Assembly (NCBI RefSeq): GCF_000430005.1
Contig: NZ_AUCY01000021.1
Coordinates: forward strand, 1 to 60,811
Reading direction: 5' to 3'
From: Desulfovibrio cuneatus DSM 11391
GTDB taxonomy: Bacteria; Desulfobacterota; Desulfovibrionia; Desulfovibrionales; Desulfovibrionaceae
DNA length: 60,811 bases
The notes below the pieces were generated by a model. The model was not told where the DNA came from and made no database searches. It saw nothing but the letters and a program-made list of their open reading frames with translations. Shown one piece after another: positions 9,442-18,714 of the stretch; position 1 is the stretch's first letter, and every line of letters begins with the position of its first letter. Made by a program: the position numbers and the translations under genes.

Positions 9442-9624
9442 GGGCTTCGTGGAGATGCTTCAGCGGCGTAGCCGCTTTCGCCCTCCGCCCTCGCTCCACG
9501 GCTCGCTACGCTCGCGACTGCCGTCTACTATTCTTCGCTCGGGCTTCGTGGAGATGCTTCAGCGGCGTAGCCGCTTTCGCCCTCCGCCCTCGCTCCACGG
9601 CTCGCTACGCTCGCGACTGCCGTC
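9442..9624. repeat. Tandem 84-bp direct repeat (two copies) of the GC-rich module
   Basis: Positions 9442-9525 and 9541-9624 are identical 84-bp units beginning GGGCTTCGTGGAGATGC and ending GACTGCCGTC, separated by 15 bp. The second unit continues into GGCTTTAGGGAAGG as at position 1. The unit itself contains GCTTCAGCGGCGTAGCCGC, a hairpin-forming stretch. It lies just upstream of the MFS gene start. Confidence 0.8.
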
Positions 9625-9727
9625 GGCTTTAGGGAAGGCTCTCCCCCCCCCGGCGTAGAGGCTTTAGGCAGGGCTTGTTCGCGGCTGCTATAGGCTTTCT
9701 CCGCTTGGGCTGCTTGGAGAAAAACAA

Positions 9728-9768
9728 CCGCCGCATGGGCCGGGAAAAAACCAAGCAACATGCGGCGG
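9728..9768 (-). terminator. Rho-independent terminator of the cyclophilin gene
   Basis: CCGCCGCATG pairs with CATGCGGCGG, and on the minus strand it is followed by TTGTTTTTC. It lies 20 bp past the stop codon. Confidence 0.75.
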
Positions 9769-9787
9769 GAAACACAGTGCGGGCGCG

Positions 9788-10357
9788 TTACTTGCGCACA
9801 ACAGCCTTGGTAATAATAACAGGCTCAACAGGCACATCGTCGTGAAAGCCCTTGCTGCCTGTGGCAACTTTTTCAATGGCGTCCACCACGTCCTGGCCTT
9901 CAATCACTTTACCGAACACAGCATAACCCCAGCCCTGAATGGTGGGGGAGGAGTGGTTCAGGAAGGCATTGTTCTTGGTGTTGATGAAGAACTGGGCACT
10001 GGCAGAATGCGGGTCGTTGGTGCGGGCCATGGCAAGGGTGTACTTGTCGTTGGAAAGGCCATTGTCAGCTTCGTTTGTAATGGGTTCGCGGGTGGCTTTT
10101 TCTTTCATGTCAGCCGTCATGCCGCCGCCCTGAACCATAAAGCCGCTAATAACGCGGTGAAAAATCATATTGTCGTAAAAGCCGTCTTCTACATACTGCT
10201 TGAAGTTGGCAGCCGTTACCGGAGCTTTCTCAGTATTCAGTTCAACAACAATCACGCCTTTTGTGGTGTGCAGTTCAATCACAGGGAACTCCTTTTGAGC
10301 GTTGGCTGCCTGGGGCACAAGCAGCATAAAAAGCAGAGCAAAAAGGAAAATACGCAT
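9788..10357 (-). CDS. Periplasmic cyclophilin-type peptidyl-prolyl isomerase
   Basis: This 189-residue protein has a signal peptide ending in NAQA-like residues (PQAANAQ). It carries the cyclophilin core: [13 protein letters not shown], then SASAQFFIN, then [12 protein letters not shown]. The catalytic Arg is in FHRV. It should catalyse cis-trans prolyl isomerisation during envelope protein folding. An AAAGGAG eight bases before the ATG at 10357 fixes the start; a TTG two codons earlier is less likely. It is divergent from argF. Confidence 0.92.
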   Translation of the reverse strand: MRIFLFALLFMLLVPQAANAQKEFPVIELHTTKGVIVVELNTEKAPVTAANFKQYVEDGFYDNMIFHRVISGFMVQGGGMTADMKEKATREPITNEADNGLSNDKYTLAMARTNDPHSASAQFFINTKNNAFLNHSSPTIQGWGYAVFGKVIEGQDVVDAIEKVATGSKGFHDDVPVEPVIITKAVVRK

Positions 10358-10713
10358 AACCAATGCTCCTTTGTCGCACTCTCATTGTATACCAGTTGCA
10401 GATACAACCAGCGTTGGTATCTGAAAAGCCGCAACAAGCGGCAAGGCATGGCCTTGCGGCCCGTGTGTGCGTGTTGTTGGGGTAAGGTAGCGGAGTTGCT
10501 TTGCGGGATGTAGCCTAAAATGCCTCCTTAGGCAAGAGTGATTCAGGGTCTTTCTGGCTTCAGCGTTTGTAAGGTTGCTTCCTTTCTCCTGCCCGGCGTC
10601 TTTTCCCCCAAAAAGCCCGTGTTGCCACTTTACAAACAGGCCGTGTGCTTCTATGGTATGCGTTTGGTGTTGATTCATCGTGGGCTATGCCCCGTAGCTA
10701 TTGCGAGAAGCGC
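10358..10713. promoter_or_regulatory. Divergent control region of the cyclophilin gene and argF
   Basis: About 356 bp without a gene. It contains an imperfect hairpin at 10437-10460 (GCGGCAAGGC and GCCTTGCGGC) and a perfect inverted repeat GCCTAA-N9-TTAGGC at 10513-10533 that could be an operator. Neither matches a named arginine-repressor box that I can confirm. Confidence 0.4.
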
Positions 10714-11619
10714 ATGACCAAACATTTCACTCACATTCGCCAACTTAACGCGGAGCAGGGCATGCACCTGGTTCGCCGGGCCAAGGCCATGAAAGACAGC
10801 CGTTTTACCAGCAGCTTGCTGCACGGTAAAACCATTATGCTGATTTTTGAAAAAGCCTCTACCCGAACGCGAATTTCATTTGATATAGCCGTGCGCCAGC
10901 TTGGTGGGGGAACCATTTTCATGACCCCCATGGAAAGCCAGCTTGGTCGTTCCGAACCCCTGCGCGACACTGCCCGCGTGCTTTCCCGCTATGCCGACGG
11001 CATGGTGGTGCGTACCTTTGGGCAGCAAAAGCTGGACGAACTCATGGCCTTTGGCTCCATTCCCGTGGTGAACGCCCTTACCGACCAAGGCCACCCTTGC
11101 CAGGTAATGAGCGACATGCTTACCATGTATGAGCGCACCCCGAACCTTGCTTCCCTTACGGTAGCCTGGGTGGGCGACGGCAACAACATGGCCAATTCCC
11201 TGGTGGAAGCTGCCATGGTGTTTGGCTTTACCTTAAAGCTTGCCTGCCCCAAAGGGTTTGGGCCAGACGTTGAATTGCTGGCAGAAGCCGCTGCCAGTGG
11301 GGCAAACGTATTTCTTATGGAAAACCCTGAAGAAGCCGTGGCTGGTGCGCACTACGTGCACACCGACGTATGGGCTTCCATGGGCCAGGAAGAAGAAATG
11401 CGCGAGCGCGTGAAGGTGTTTTCCCGCTACTCCGTGAATGAAGCCCTTATGCGCAAGGCTGCGCCGGGTGCCTGCTTTATGCACTGCCTGCCTGCCCACC
11501 GGGGCGAGGAAGTGATGGAAGAGGTGTTTGAAGGGCAGTCTTCCATTGTGTGGGACCAGGCGGAAAACCGCCTGCACATGCAAAAGGCCATTCTTGAATG
11601 GGTGTTCACCCAAGAATAA
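10714..11619 (+). CDS. argF: Ornithine carbamoyltransferase
   Basis: This 301-residue enzyme makes citrulline from ornithine and carbamoyl phosphate in arginine synthesis. The carbamoyl-phosphate loop is EKASTRTRISF. The ornithine and second-site signatures are FMHCLPAHRG and DQGHPCQ. The length is typical. The start at 10714 (MTKHFTH) follows GAGAAG; a longer frame upstream is not family-like. It is the first gene of argF-argG-argH, with 73 bp to argG. Confidence 0.95.
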   Translation: MTKHFTHIRQLNAEQGMHLVRRAKAMKDSRFTSSLLHGKTIMLIFEKASTRTRISFDIAVRQLGGGTIFMTPMESQLGRSEPLRDTARVLSRYADGMVVRTFGQQKLDELMAFGSIPVVNALTDQGHPCQVMSDMLTMYERTPNLASLTVAWVGDGNNMANSLVEAAMVFGFTLKLACPKGFGPDVELLAEAAASGANVFLMENPEEAVAGAHYVHTDVWASMGQEEEMRERVKVFSRYSVNEALMRKAAPGACFMHCLPAHRGEEVMEEVFEGQSSIVWDQAENRLHMQKAILEWVFTQE

Positions 11620-11692
11620 GCAAAGTTTCTGAAAATTTAGAGGGCGGCTGCAAGCAGCCTGCCCACCCAAGAACAAAGAAGGAATGTTTCAA

Positions 11693-12886
11693 ATGAGTAA
11701 AGCGATAAAGAAAGTGGTGCTGGCCTACTCTGGCGGTATGGACACTTCCGTTATTCTGAAGTGGATTAAAGATACCTACCAGTGTGAAGTGGTCACCGTT
11801 ACCTGCGACCTTGGGCAGGAAGAAGAGCTGGATGGCATTGAAGAAAAAGCCCTGACCACAGGTGCCGTGAAAGCCTTTGTGGAAGATGTGCGCGAAGAAT
11901 TTGCCAAAGACTTCATTTTCCCTATGTTCCGTGCTGGGGCCCTTTATGAAGGGCGCTACCTGCTGGGCACTTCCATTGCCCGCCCCCTTATTGCCAAAAG
12001 ACTGGTGGAAATTGCCCGCCGGGAAGGCGCAGACGCCATTGCCCACGGTGCCACTGGCAAAGGCAACGATCAGGTGCGCTTTGAGCTTTCCATTAACTCC
12101 CTGGCCCCGGACCTGCAAGTAATTGCCCCCTGGCGCGTGTGGGATTTGTGTTCGCGTACCGACCTGACCTCGTTTGCGGAAAAGCACGGCATTCCGTTAA
12201 GCGCAGGCTCCAAGCATTATAGCATGGACCGCAACATGCTGCACCTGAGCTTTGAAGGGGGCGAACTGGAAGACCCCTGGCAGGAAGCGGGTGAAGGCAG
12301 CTACATGATGACTGTGCCGCCGGAAAAAGCACCCAACACGCCAGAATATATTGAGGTGGAATTTGAAGGGGGCAACCCCGTGGCTGTGAATGGCAAGGTG
12401 CTCAGCCCCGCTGCCCTTATTCGTACCCTCAACGAAGTTGGGGGCCGCCATGGCATTGGCCGCATTGACCTGGTGGAAAACCGCTTCGTGGGCATGAAGT
12501 CCCGCGGTGTGTATGAAACCCCCGGCGGTACCATTATTCACGCTGCTCACCGCGACCTGGAAGGCATTTGCCTTGACCGCGAAGTGATGCGCCAGCGCGA
12601 TACCATGATTCCGGCCTACGCGGCTGCCGTGTATAACGGCTTCTGGTATGCCCCGGAACGTGAAGCCATGCAGGCCTTTTTTGACGCCACCCAGCACCGC
12701 GTTACTGGCGTTGTGCGCCTGAAGCTGTACAAGGGCAACGTGTACCCCGTGGGGCGCAAGTCGCCTTACTCCCTGTTCCGCCAGGACCTGTGCACCTTTG
12801 AACGCGACGAAGTGTACAACCAAGGCGATGCCACCGGGTTCATCCGTTTAAATGGGTTGCGTATTCAGGGCTACAAAGCTCGGTAA
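11693..12886 (+). CDS. argG: Argininosuccinate synthase
   Basis: This 397-residue enzyme joins citrulline and aspartate using ATP. The N-type ATP-pyrophosphatase loop is AYSGGMDTS, and [12 protein letters not shown] is also present. I chose the second of two ATGs because AAGGA is about eight bases before it and only one base before the first. The stop codon TAA at 12884-12886 lies inside the first bases of a palindromic repeat (GGTAAACGCTCA), so the C-terminal boundary was set or altered by the repeat. Confidence 0.95.
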   Translation: MSKAIKKVVLAYSGGMDTSVILKWIKDTYQCEVVTVTCDLGQEEELDGIEEKALTTGAVKAFVEDVREEFAKDFIFPMFRAGALYEGRYLLGTSIARPLIAKRLVEIARREGADAIAHGATGKGNDQVRFELSINSLAPDLQVIAPWRVWDLCSRTDLTSFAEKHGIPLSAGSKHYSMDRNMLHLSFEGGELEDPWQEAGEGSYMMTVPPEKAPNTPEYIEVEFEGGNPVAVNGKVLSPAALIRTLNEVGGRHGIGRIDLVENRFVGMKSRGVYETPGGTIIHAAHRDLEGICLDREVMRQRDTMIPAYAAAVYNGFWYAPEREAMQAFFDATQHRVTGVVRLKLYKGNVYPVGRKSPYSLFRQDLCTFERDEVYNQGDATGFIRLNGLRIQGYKAR

Positions 12887-13009
12887 ACGCTCATTTTTTC
12901 CGTTTGGCGGCGTTGTTTCATGTTTTTTACAGGGGGGCAGGGCCAAAGAGCCCACCCCCCCTATAAAAAACAATCACGCCTTGCCAAACGAAAAAACTGA
13001 GCGTTTACC
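12882..13009. repeat. Palindromic repeat element, copy F
   Basis: The ends GGTAAACGCTCA and TGAGCGTTTACC are exact complements and differ from the family form GGAAACGC/GCGTTTCC by a paired insertion on both arms. The interior has an arm pair around GGGGGGCAGGGCC and CCCACCCCCC. It lies between argG and argH, starting within the argG stop codon. The rest of the gap to argH (13010-13186) shows nothing I can name. Confidence 0.8.
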
Positions 13010-13186
13010 AAGATTCGTGGTTTTATAGGGAAGATGACGTTTCTCTCAAAGGCGTTATGGTGCCGCGCTTTGCATGGGCAGTGCTTTTGGCGCTGTGCTG
13101 CAAATGCGCGGCTTTTGCTTATATGGTGCAAAGCGTCTTTTATGGGAGCACGGGAAAAATCAGCGTTTCCTTAATTAGGGGGAGAT

Positions 13187-14575
13187 ATGGGTAATAAAGG
13201 AACGATGTGGGGCGGTCGGTTTGCCGCTGGCACAGATGCGTTGGTGCAAGAATATACGGAGAGTGTTTCCTACGACAGGGCGTTGTACCGGCAAGACATT
13301 GCAGGTTCCAAGGCCCATGCCCGTATGCTGGCCCGGCAGGGCGTGTTGCAGGCGGCGGAAGCGGAACAGATTTGCGCTGGGCTTGATGCCATTTTGCAGG
13401 AAATTGAGCAGGGCACGTTTGCATGGAAGGTGGCCCTGGAAGATGTGCACATGAACATTGAGAGCCGCCTGACAGAGCTGGTGGGGGACGTGGGCAAAAA
13501 ACTGCACACGGGCCGCAGCCGTAACGACCAGGTGGCCCTTGGCTTCCGGCTGTTTGTTTCGGCCCGCACCCAGGAATGGCGGCACCTGTTGCGCCACCTT
13601 GTGGCGGTGCTGGTAACCACGGCAGATGCCCATAAGGAAACGCTGCTGCCCGGCTGCACCCACTTGCAGCCTGCCCAGCCCGTAAGCCTTGCCCAGCATC
13701 TGTTGGCCTATGCCGCCATGTTCCGGCGCGACTTTGACCGCCTTGCAGATGGCGACAAGCGCACCCGGGTGTGCCCCCTTGGGGCTGCGGCCCTTGCAGG
13801 CACAACCTACCCCTTAAGCCCCGCCTTTGTGGCAGAACAGCTTGATATGGCAGGGGTGTTCAGCAACAGCATGGACGCCGTTTCCGACAGGGACTTCGCC
13901 CTGGAAGCCTTGTTCGGGGCTTCCCTGATAATGGCGCACCTTTCCCGCCTGTGTGAAGACCTGATTATTTGGGCCAACCCGGCCTTTGGCTTTGTGCGCC
14001 TGCCAGATGGCTACGCCACTGGTTCCAGCATTATGCCGCAAAAGAAAAACCCCGATGTGGCAGAACTGATGCGCGGGAAAACAGGGCGGGTGTATGGGGC
14101 GCTTATGGGGCTGCTCACCACCCTGAAGGGCCTGCCCATGACCTATAACCGCGACCTTCAAGAAGACAAGGAACCGTTCCTGGACACAGATAAAACTGTA
14201 AGCGCTTCCTTGGCCCTTATGGCAGGAATGATGGAGGCCATGGTGTTTGTGCCCCAGCGCATGGAAGCGGCCCTGGAGCGCGGGTTCCTGAACGCCACAG
14301 AACTGGCAGACTATTTGGTGGGCAAGGGTATGCCCTTTCGGGAAGCGCACCACCACACCGGGGCGGCAGTGGCCCTGGCCGAAGCACGCGGTGTAACCCT
14401 GGAAGCGCTGCCCCTGGCAGACTTGCAGCACATCAGCCCACTTATTACAGATGACGTGTACCCTGTGCTTGCCCACAAGGCGGCGGTGGCCCGGCGCAAC
14501 ACTTCCGGCGGCACTGGCCCGCAGCCTGTGGCGGCCCAAATTGCGGCGTTGCAGGCATGGCTGCAAGTAGAGTAA
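13187..14575 (+). CDS. argH: Argininosuccinate lyase
   Basis: This 462-residue member of the fumarase/aspartase family releases arginine and fumarate. The signature [12 protein letters not shown] holds the catalytic serine loop; HTGRSRNDQ and TLQPAQPV-like stretches are also present. The start ATG at 13187 follows AGGGGGAG closely; an ATG six codons in, after AAAGGA, is a real alternative. It follows argG after a repeat element and ends with a clear terminator. Confidence 0.95.
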   Translation: MGNKGTMWGGRFAAGTDALVQEYTESVSYDRALYRQDIAGSKAHARMLARQGVLQAAEAEQICAGLDAILQEIEQGTFAWKVALEDVHMNIESRLTELVGDVGKKLHTGRSRNDQVALGFRLFVSARTQEWRHLLRHLVAVLVTTADAHKETLLPGCTHLQPAQPVSLAQHLLAYAAMFRRDFDRLADGDKRTRVCPLGAAALAGTTYPLSPAFVAEQLDMAGVFSNSMDAVSDRDFALEALFGASLIMAHLSRLCEDLIIWANPAFGFVRLPDGYATGSSIMPQKKNPDVAELMRGKTGRVYGALMGLLTTLKGLPMTYNRDLQEDKEPFLDTDKTVSASLALMAGMMEAMVFVPQRMEAALERGFLNATELADYLVGKGMPFREAHHHTGAAVALAEARGVTLEALPLADLQHISPLITDDVYPVLAHKAAVARRNTSGGTGPQPVAAQIAALQAWLQVE

Positions 14576-14608
14576 CTCAGTATTTCCTAAGTTGATGCTA
14601 TTTATTAC

Positions 14609-14629
14609 AGGGGGCTTTTGCCCCCTTTT
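14609..14629 (+). terminator. Rho-independent terminator after argH
   Basis: AGGGGGC-TTTT-GCCCCCT is followed by TTTG, 33 bp past the argH stop. Between it and the next gene at 14866 I see no other feature. Confidence 0.85.
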
Positions 14630-14865
14630 GTATGACTGGAATGCAGCGATGCAGTGTGAGGTATTATACGTTTGCCAGAGAGGGGAGAGCGCCTGCTCAA
14701 GTTTATAATATCATTTCTTGCTATGGGGGTATGCTTGGACTACAATAACCACATAGCAGTCACTACGGTTTGTCACAATAATTCAACCTATTGTCTCAGT
14801 TTTCAGGGTCTCTGCTTATGCTGGTGCATGCACAATGCACTCATTTTTTCGTTGCAGGAGCAGAT

Positions 14866-16845
14866 ATGAAATTGTGTTTGGCGCGTATTTTGGACAAATT
14901 TCGTCTGGATTATATAGGGTTGCTGGCAGTCTTGTTTCTGGTGGTGAACACCTGCACACGGTTTGCGCTGCTCGTTGCCTTCCCCGAAACCCTTGCCCTT
15001 TCTGGTGCCTTGTTGCCTGCCCTGGCAAAAGGTATAGTAAACGACCTTGCCACCCTGGGGTTTGTGTTGCCCCTTCCGGCGTTGCTGTTTTTACTACCGA
15101 GCAATGCGTTTTTTAAAAAATCAATTGGCCGTGTATATACCGCAGGTATATTCTTCACTTGTTCACTGGTGTTTATTTTTACCGCCTTTGCCGAATACTT
15201 TTTTTGGGATGAATTCAGCGCCCGGTTTAACTTTATTGCTGTAGATTATTTGCTCTACACCAATGAAGTGGTGCATAACATTATGGAATCATACCCAATG
15301 GCTCCGTTGCTGGGCACCGTGTTTGCGCTAGGGGTTATTTCCACGTATGTGTTGCTGAAAAGCGTGCGGCGCATTCGGGCCAAGCTGAATGTGTTGTTGC
15401 AGGGTGCATTGCAGGGGAACACCCTGGGCAGCCGTGTTGCCGCCCCTGGTGCCATATTTGGGGCAGGTGTTTTGCTGTTTGTGTTGTTCTCTCCCGTTGC
15501 GGTGCGCACCAACAGCTTGTGGAATGAATTTGCCAAAAATGGCCTGTACGAGTTGTTTTCCGCGTACCGCAACAACCAGCTTGATTACCGCGCCTTTTAT
15601 AAAACCATGGACAAGGCGGCAGCATTTGCTTTGATGCAGCAGCAAATACGTGACGCTGATCCCATTTTTATGGCCCCAGCGGGGAACAGCCTGATGCGGG
15701 TTGTTGCGGCCGGGCCGGAGCAAAAAAAGCCAAATGTTATTGTGGTGGTTATGGAGAGCATGGGCAGCAAGTGGCTGGGGGAATATACCCCTAACCTGAA
15801 TGAACTCGCTGCGGGGGGGCTTTCCTTTACCAACATGATGTCCACGGGCACGCGCACTGTGCGTGGGCTTGAGGCCGTGATGCTGAGTGTGCCACCCACC
15901 CCTGGCAGTTCCATTGTGCGCCGGCCGGATAATGAGCATTTGTTCAGCCTTGGCACGGTGTTTGCCGAAAAAGGCTATGATTTGTCGTTTATTTACGGCG
16001 GGCTTGGCTTTTTCGACAACATGGGTGCTTTTTTTACTGCCAATAATTACACCACCGTGGATAAGAACGACTTTGCCCCGGAGAATAAAACTTTTTCCAA
16101 TGCCTGGGGCCAGTGCGACGAAGATTTGTATGCCCAAAGCCTGACCCTTGCCGATGCAAGCTACACGGCAGGCAAGCTCTTTCAACAGGTGCTGCTTACC
16201 ACCTCCAACCACAGGCCCTTTACCTACCCTGATGGCAAGGTGGCAATACCTTCCGGCACAGGGCGCAGGGGCGCTGTGCAGTATACGGATTACGCCATTG
16301 GGGAATTTATGCGGGAAGCCAGAACGCGGCCCTGGTTTGATAATACCGTTTTTGTGTTTATTGGCGACCACCCTTCTGCCATTGCTGGAAAAACCGACGT
16401 TCCGGCGGATGCCTACGGCATTGTGAGCATTCTTTACGGCCCGAAATTTATCCAACCGCAAACGGTAGATACTTTGAGTAGCCAAATTGACCTTGCCCCA
16501 ACCTTGCTGGCCAGTTTGGGCTGGGGGTATATTTCTCAATTCTTTGGTACCGATGCCCGGACACTCCCCAAGAATGAAGGGCGGGCCTGGATTTCAACCT
16601 ACCAACTGGTTGCCCTGCGCACCAATGAAAGCCTGGTTGTGTTGAAGCCGGGAAGAAAAGTCGATGCCAGCAGACTATCTCCTTTGTTTGCAGACATAGC
16701 AGGACCTTCTTTGCCTGAAGTGACCCAACGGGCAATTGCCTCCTACCAGTGTGCCTATGATTTGTTTGTGGGCAAGGAACTTACCGAAAGCACGGTGCAT
16801 GCCTATGCCCCGGTTGCCAAAGCCGCAAACACCGTTATACAGTAG
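14866..16845 (+). CDS. LTA synthase/phosphoglycerol-transferase-like membrane sulfatase-fold protein
   Basis: This 659-residue protein has about five N-terminal transmembrane helices (residues 18-215), then a large exported alkaline-phosphatase/sulfatase domain. Family marks are VVVMESMG (metal-ligand Glu297), the nucleophile segment TGTRTVRG (probable Thr331), TSNHRPF and FIGDHP (metal-binding Asp-His). Relatives transfer phosphoglycerol or phosphoethanolamine to envelope glycans or lipids. In a Gram-negative cell, modification of periplasmic glucans or lipopolysaccharide is plausible, but the substrate is unknown. AGGAG six bases upstream sets the start at 14866. A GNAT gene follows 53 bp downstream and is possibly cotranscribed. 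Confidence 0.8.
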   Translation: MKLCLARILDKFRLDYIGLLAVLFLVVNTCTRFALLVAFPETLALSGALLPALAKGIVNDLATLGFVLPLPALLFLLPSNAFFKKSIGRVYTAGIFFTCSLVFIFTAFAEYFFWDEFSARFNFIAVDYLLYTNEVVHNIMESYPMAPLLGTVFALGVISTYVLLKSVRRIRAKLNVLLQGALQGNTLGSRVAAPGAIFGAGVLLFVLFSPVAVRTNSLWNEFAKNGLYELFSAYRNNQLDYRAFYKTMDKAAAFALMQQQIRDADPIFMAPAGNSLMRVVAAGPEQKKPNVIVVVMESMGSKWLGEYTPNLNELAAGGLSFTNMMSTGTRTVRGLEAVMLSVPPTPGSSIVRRPDNEHLFSLGTVFAEKGYDLSFIYGGLGFFDNMGAFFTANNYTTVDKNDFAPENKTFSNAWGQCDEDLYAQSLTLADASYTAGKLFQQVLLTTSNHRPFTYPDGKVAIPSGTGRRGAVQYTDYAIGEFMREARTRPWFDNTVFVFIGDHPSAIAGKTDVPADAYGIVSILYGPKFIQPQTVDTLSSQIDLAPTLLASLGWGYISQFFGTDARTLPKNEGRAWISTYQLVALRTNESLVVLKPGRKVDASRLSPLFADIAGPSLPEVTQRAIASYQCAYDLFVGKELTESTVHAYAPVAKAANTVIQ

Positions 16846-16898
16846 CTGAAAATGTACACCCCAGCAGGGCAGCATGTAACGGTGAAAGGAAGAAATTC

Positions 16899-17381
16899 AT
16901 GATAATTCAACCCTATACACAGCAATATCAAGAGGCAGTCATTACGCTTATTTTGTCCATCCAGCAGGGGGAATTCCAACTGCCTGTGGGGCGTGAAGAC
17001 CAGCCAGACCTTGAGCGTATTGCCGAGGAATACCAGCAGAGTGGTGGGAATTTTTGGGTTGCCTTGCAGGGGGGCACTGTGGTGGGTACCCTGGCCCTGA
17101 AAGCCGCGGGCACGGGGGTGGGGGCCTTGCGTAAAATGTTCGTGGCCCCGGCGTTTCGTGGCAAGCAACATGGCACGGCCCAACGCCTGCTGGACGCACT
17201 GTTTGCCCATGCCCGTGCAGCAGGTATGCAGCATGTGTACCTGGGCACCACGGCTGTTTATTTGGCAGCCCATCGTTTTTATGAACGTAACGGTTTTGTG
17301 CGTATTACGCGGGAAGAAGTGCCCGCTTGCGTGCCCTTAATGGCTGTTGATACGGTGTTTTACCGCAAAGCCATTCTGTAG
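16899..17381 (+). CDS. GNAT-family N-acetyltransferase
   Basis: This 160-residue protein has the GNAT acetyl-CoA loop in RKMFVAPAFRGKQHG and the C-terminal HRFYERNGF stretch. The acyl acceptor cannot be predicted. The start follows GAAAGGAAG. The stop TAG is the first three bases of a repeat element end (TAGGGAAACGC), so the element may have supplied it. Confidence 0.85.
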   Translation: MIIQPYTQQYQEAVITLILSIQQGEFQLPVGREDQPDLERIAEEYQQSGGNFWVALQGGTVVGTLALKAAGTGVGALRKMFVAPAFRGKQHGTAQRLLDALFAHARAAGMQHVYLGTTAVYLAAHRFYERNGFVRITREEVPACVPLMAVDTVFYRKAIL

Positions 17382-17503
17382 GGAAACGCTGATTTTTTCC
17401 GTCTGGCGGCGTTGCTTCATTTTTTTTAAAGGGGGGCAGGGCCAAAGGCCCCCCCATTTTAAAAAAACTTGCGCCTTGCCAGACGAAAAAACTGAGCGTT
17501 TCC
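17379..17503. repeat. Palindromic repeat element, copy G
   Basis: It starts with TAGGGAAACGCTG on the GNAT stop codon and ends TGAGCGTTTCC. The inner arms read CGTCTGGC and GCCAGACG, with both sides changed relative to CGTTTGGC/GCCAAACG in most copies. The centre pairs GGGGGGCAGGGCC with GGCCCCCCC. Confidence 0.8.
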
Positions 17504-17554
17504 AAGGTCTGTGCTTTTATGAGAGTTGCCAGAGATCATTATCCGTGAAACCCT

Positions 17555-17690
17555 CCCTAAAGCCGACGGCAGTCGCGAGCGTAGCGAGCCGTGGAGCGAG
17601 GGCGGAGGGAACAGGCAGCTTCGCTGGCTGTTCATCACCACGACGTCTGAGCGAAAGAAAGTCGCCAAACGGAATAACTGAGTGTTTCCC
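17555..17690. repeat. Composite repeat: GC-rich module plus element right end
   Basis: 17555-17610 is the GC-rich module (reverse orientation to position 1). It is followed by a CAGC-rich hairpin stretch shared with 38184-38260 and by the element end GCCAAACGGAATAACTG...GTGTTTCCC. It abuts the TAA of the next gene on the minus strand. Together with copy G it may represent one insertion inside another. Confidence 0.65.
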
Positions 17691-18236
17691 TTAGAGGCCT
17701 TCCAGGCGCAAATATACCTCATCAGACTGGGTAATAACCGCAAAGCAACCCCCGTCAAACAGGCCGTAGCAGGCAGGGTGGTCTTGCTTGGGGTTGGTCA
17801 GGGTGCCTGGGTTGCACAGCACAATGCCTTTGTGGATGTTGGCTGTGGGAACATGGGTGTGGCCTGAAAGGAAAATGTCCCCCACGGCAAGGGGAGGCAG
17901 GTTTTGCGGCGAATAGGTGTGCCCGTGGGTGGCAAAAATGCGCAGCCCTTCGGCAAACAGCCAGGTGAAGGAATCTGCCATGGGGAAGGGCAGCAGGTTC
18001 ATGTCCACTTCACTGTCGCAGTTGCCGCGCACAGCAATAATGCGTTCTGCCAGGGGGGTCAGTTCACGCACGCAGGCTTGCGGGTCGTACCCTTGCGGAA
18101 TAGGATTGCGCGGCCCGTGGTATAAAATATCTCCCAGCAGAACAATTTGGTTGGGGCGGTGTTGTACCGCCAGTTCCACAATGCGCCGGGCCGTGGGCAG
18201 GCTGCCGTGTATGTCACCAAATACCAGTATTCTCAT
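17691..18236 (-). CDS. YfcE/MJ0936-type metallophosphoesterase
   Basis: This 181-residue calcineurin-like phosphodiesterase has the metal motifs GDIHG (N-terminus), GDILYHGPRNP, RGNCDSE, THGH and SGHTHVP in the usual order. YfcE-type enzymes hydrolyse small phosphodiesters in vitro; the natural substrate is unknown. Start ATG at 18236; the ribosome site is poor. The stop TAA is directly next to a repeat end (GGGAAACACT on the minus strand). Confidence 0.85.
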   Translation of the reverse strand: MRILVFGDIHGSLPTARRIVELAVQHRPNQIVLLGDILYHGPRNPIPQGYDPQACVRELTPLAERIIAVRGNCDSEVDMNLLPFPMADSFTWLFAEGLRIFATHGHTYSPQNLPPLAVGDIFLSGHTHVPTANIHKGIVLCNPGTLTNPKQDHPACYGLFDGGCFAVITQSDEVYLRLEGL

Positions 18237-18295
18237 AGTATGTTGCTTGGCAGGCAAAGGCCGGGTTGTAGGGGAATGTTGGTTCCATCAGCCTA

Positions 18296-18358
18296 TTGGA
18301 AATACACAATTATTTTGTTTGGGAAGCAACGCCGCCAAACGGAATAAATCAGCGTTTC
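18296..18358. repeat. Palindromic repeat element, short copy J
   Basis: This is a middle-deleted copy: TTGGAAA..., an inner TATTTTGTTTGG, then GAAGCAACGCCGCCAAACGG and AATCAGCGTTTC. At 63 bp it is the shortest recognisable member and shows the two arms almost joined. Confidence 0.65.
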
Positions 18359-18365
18359 TTCAGGG

Positions 18366-18575
18366 TTATTCCCCTTTGCAGGCCGGGCCGGGGCGCTTGC
18401 CCGTGTCCCATTGGGCCTGGGGAATGGCTTCTTCCACCAGCAATACAGGAATGGAGTCTACAATGGGGTACACCACCTGGCAGGCAGCGCACAAAAGGCC
18501 TTCAGTGCCGCTGTACAAGGTAAGGGGGCCTTTGCAGCGCGGGCAGGCCAGTATTGAGAGCAAATCAGCGTCCAT
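18366..18575 (-). CDS. Trm112-like zinc-ribbon protein
   Basis: This 69-residue protein carries ACPRCKGPL and CAACQVVYP, the two Cys pairs of the Trm112/YcaR family, then the conserved YPIVDSIPVLL. Eukaryotic and archaeal Trm112 activates methyltransferases; the bacterial role is unclear. AAGGA about nine bases upstream fixes the start at 18575. It is divergent from the PHP gene. Confidence 0.85.
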   Translation of the reverse strand: MDADLLSILACPRCKGPLTLYSGTEGLLCAACQVVYPIVDSIPVLLVEEAIPQAQWDTGKRPGPACKGE

Positions 18576-18714
18576 GTATGGAAATCCTTGGTAAGTAGCT
18601 TGTTTTTGGTGGAGAATAACGGTAGGTTGAAGCATGAAAAGCATGGCATGGGCCACACCCTATGGATTACTCATAGCATGACGCACGGCGGCTTTCAAGA
18701 GGAGCAAGAGCATC

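Noticed and set aside
12887-13186. Attenuator or riboswitch for argH
   Set aside because: The strong pairing belongs to a repeat found at many unrelated loci; no leader peptide or ligand-binding core is seen.
15328-16539. A 403-codon minus-strand frame
   Set aside because: Antisense shadow of the sulfatase-fold gene, with no initiation signal and no recognisable domain.
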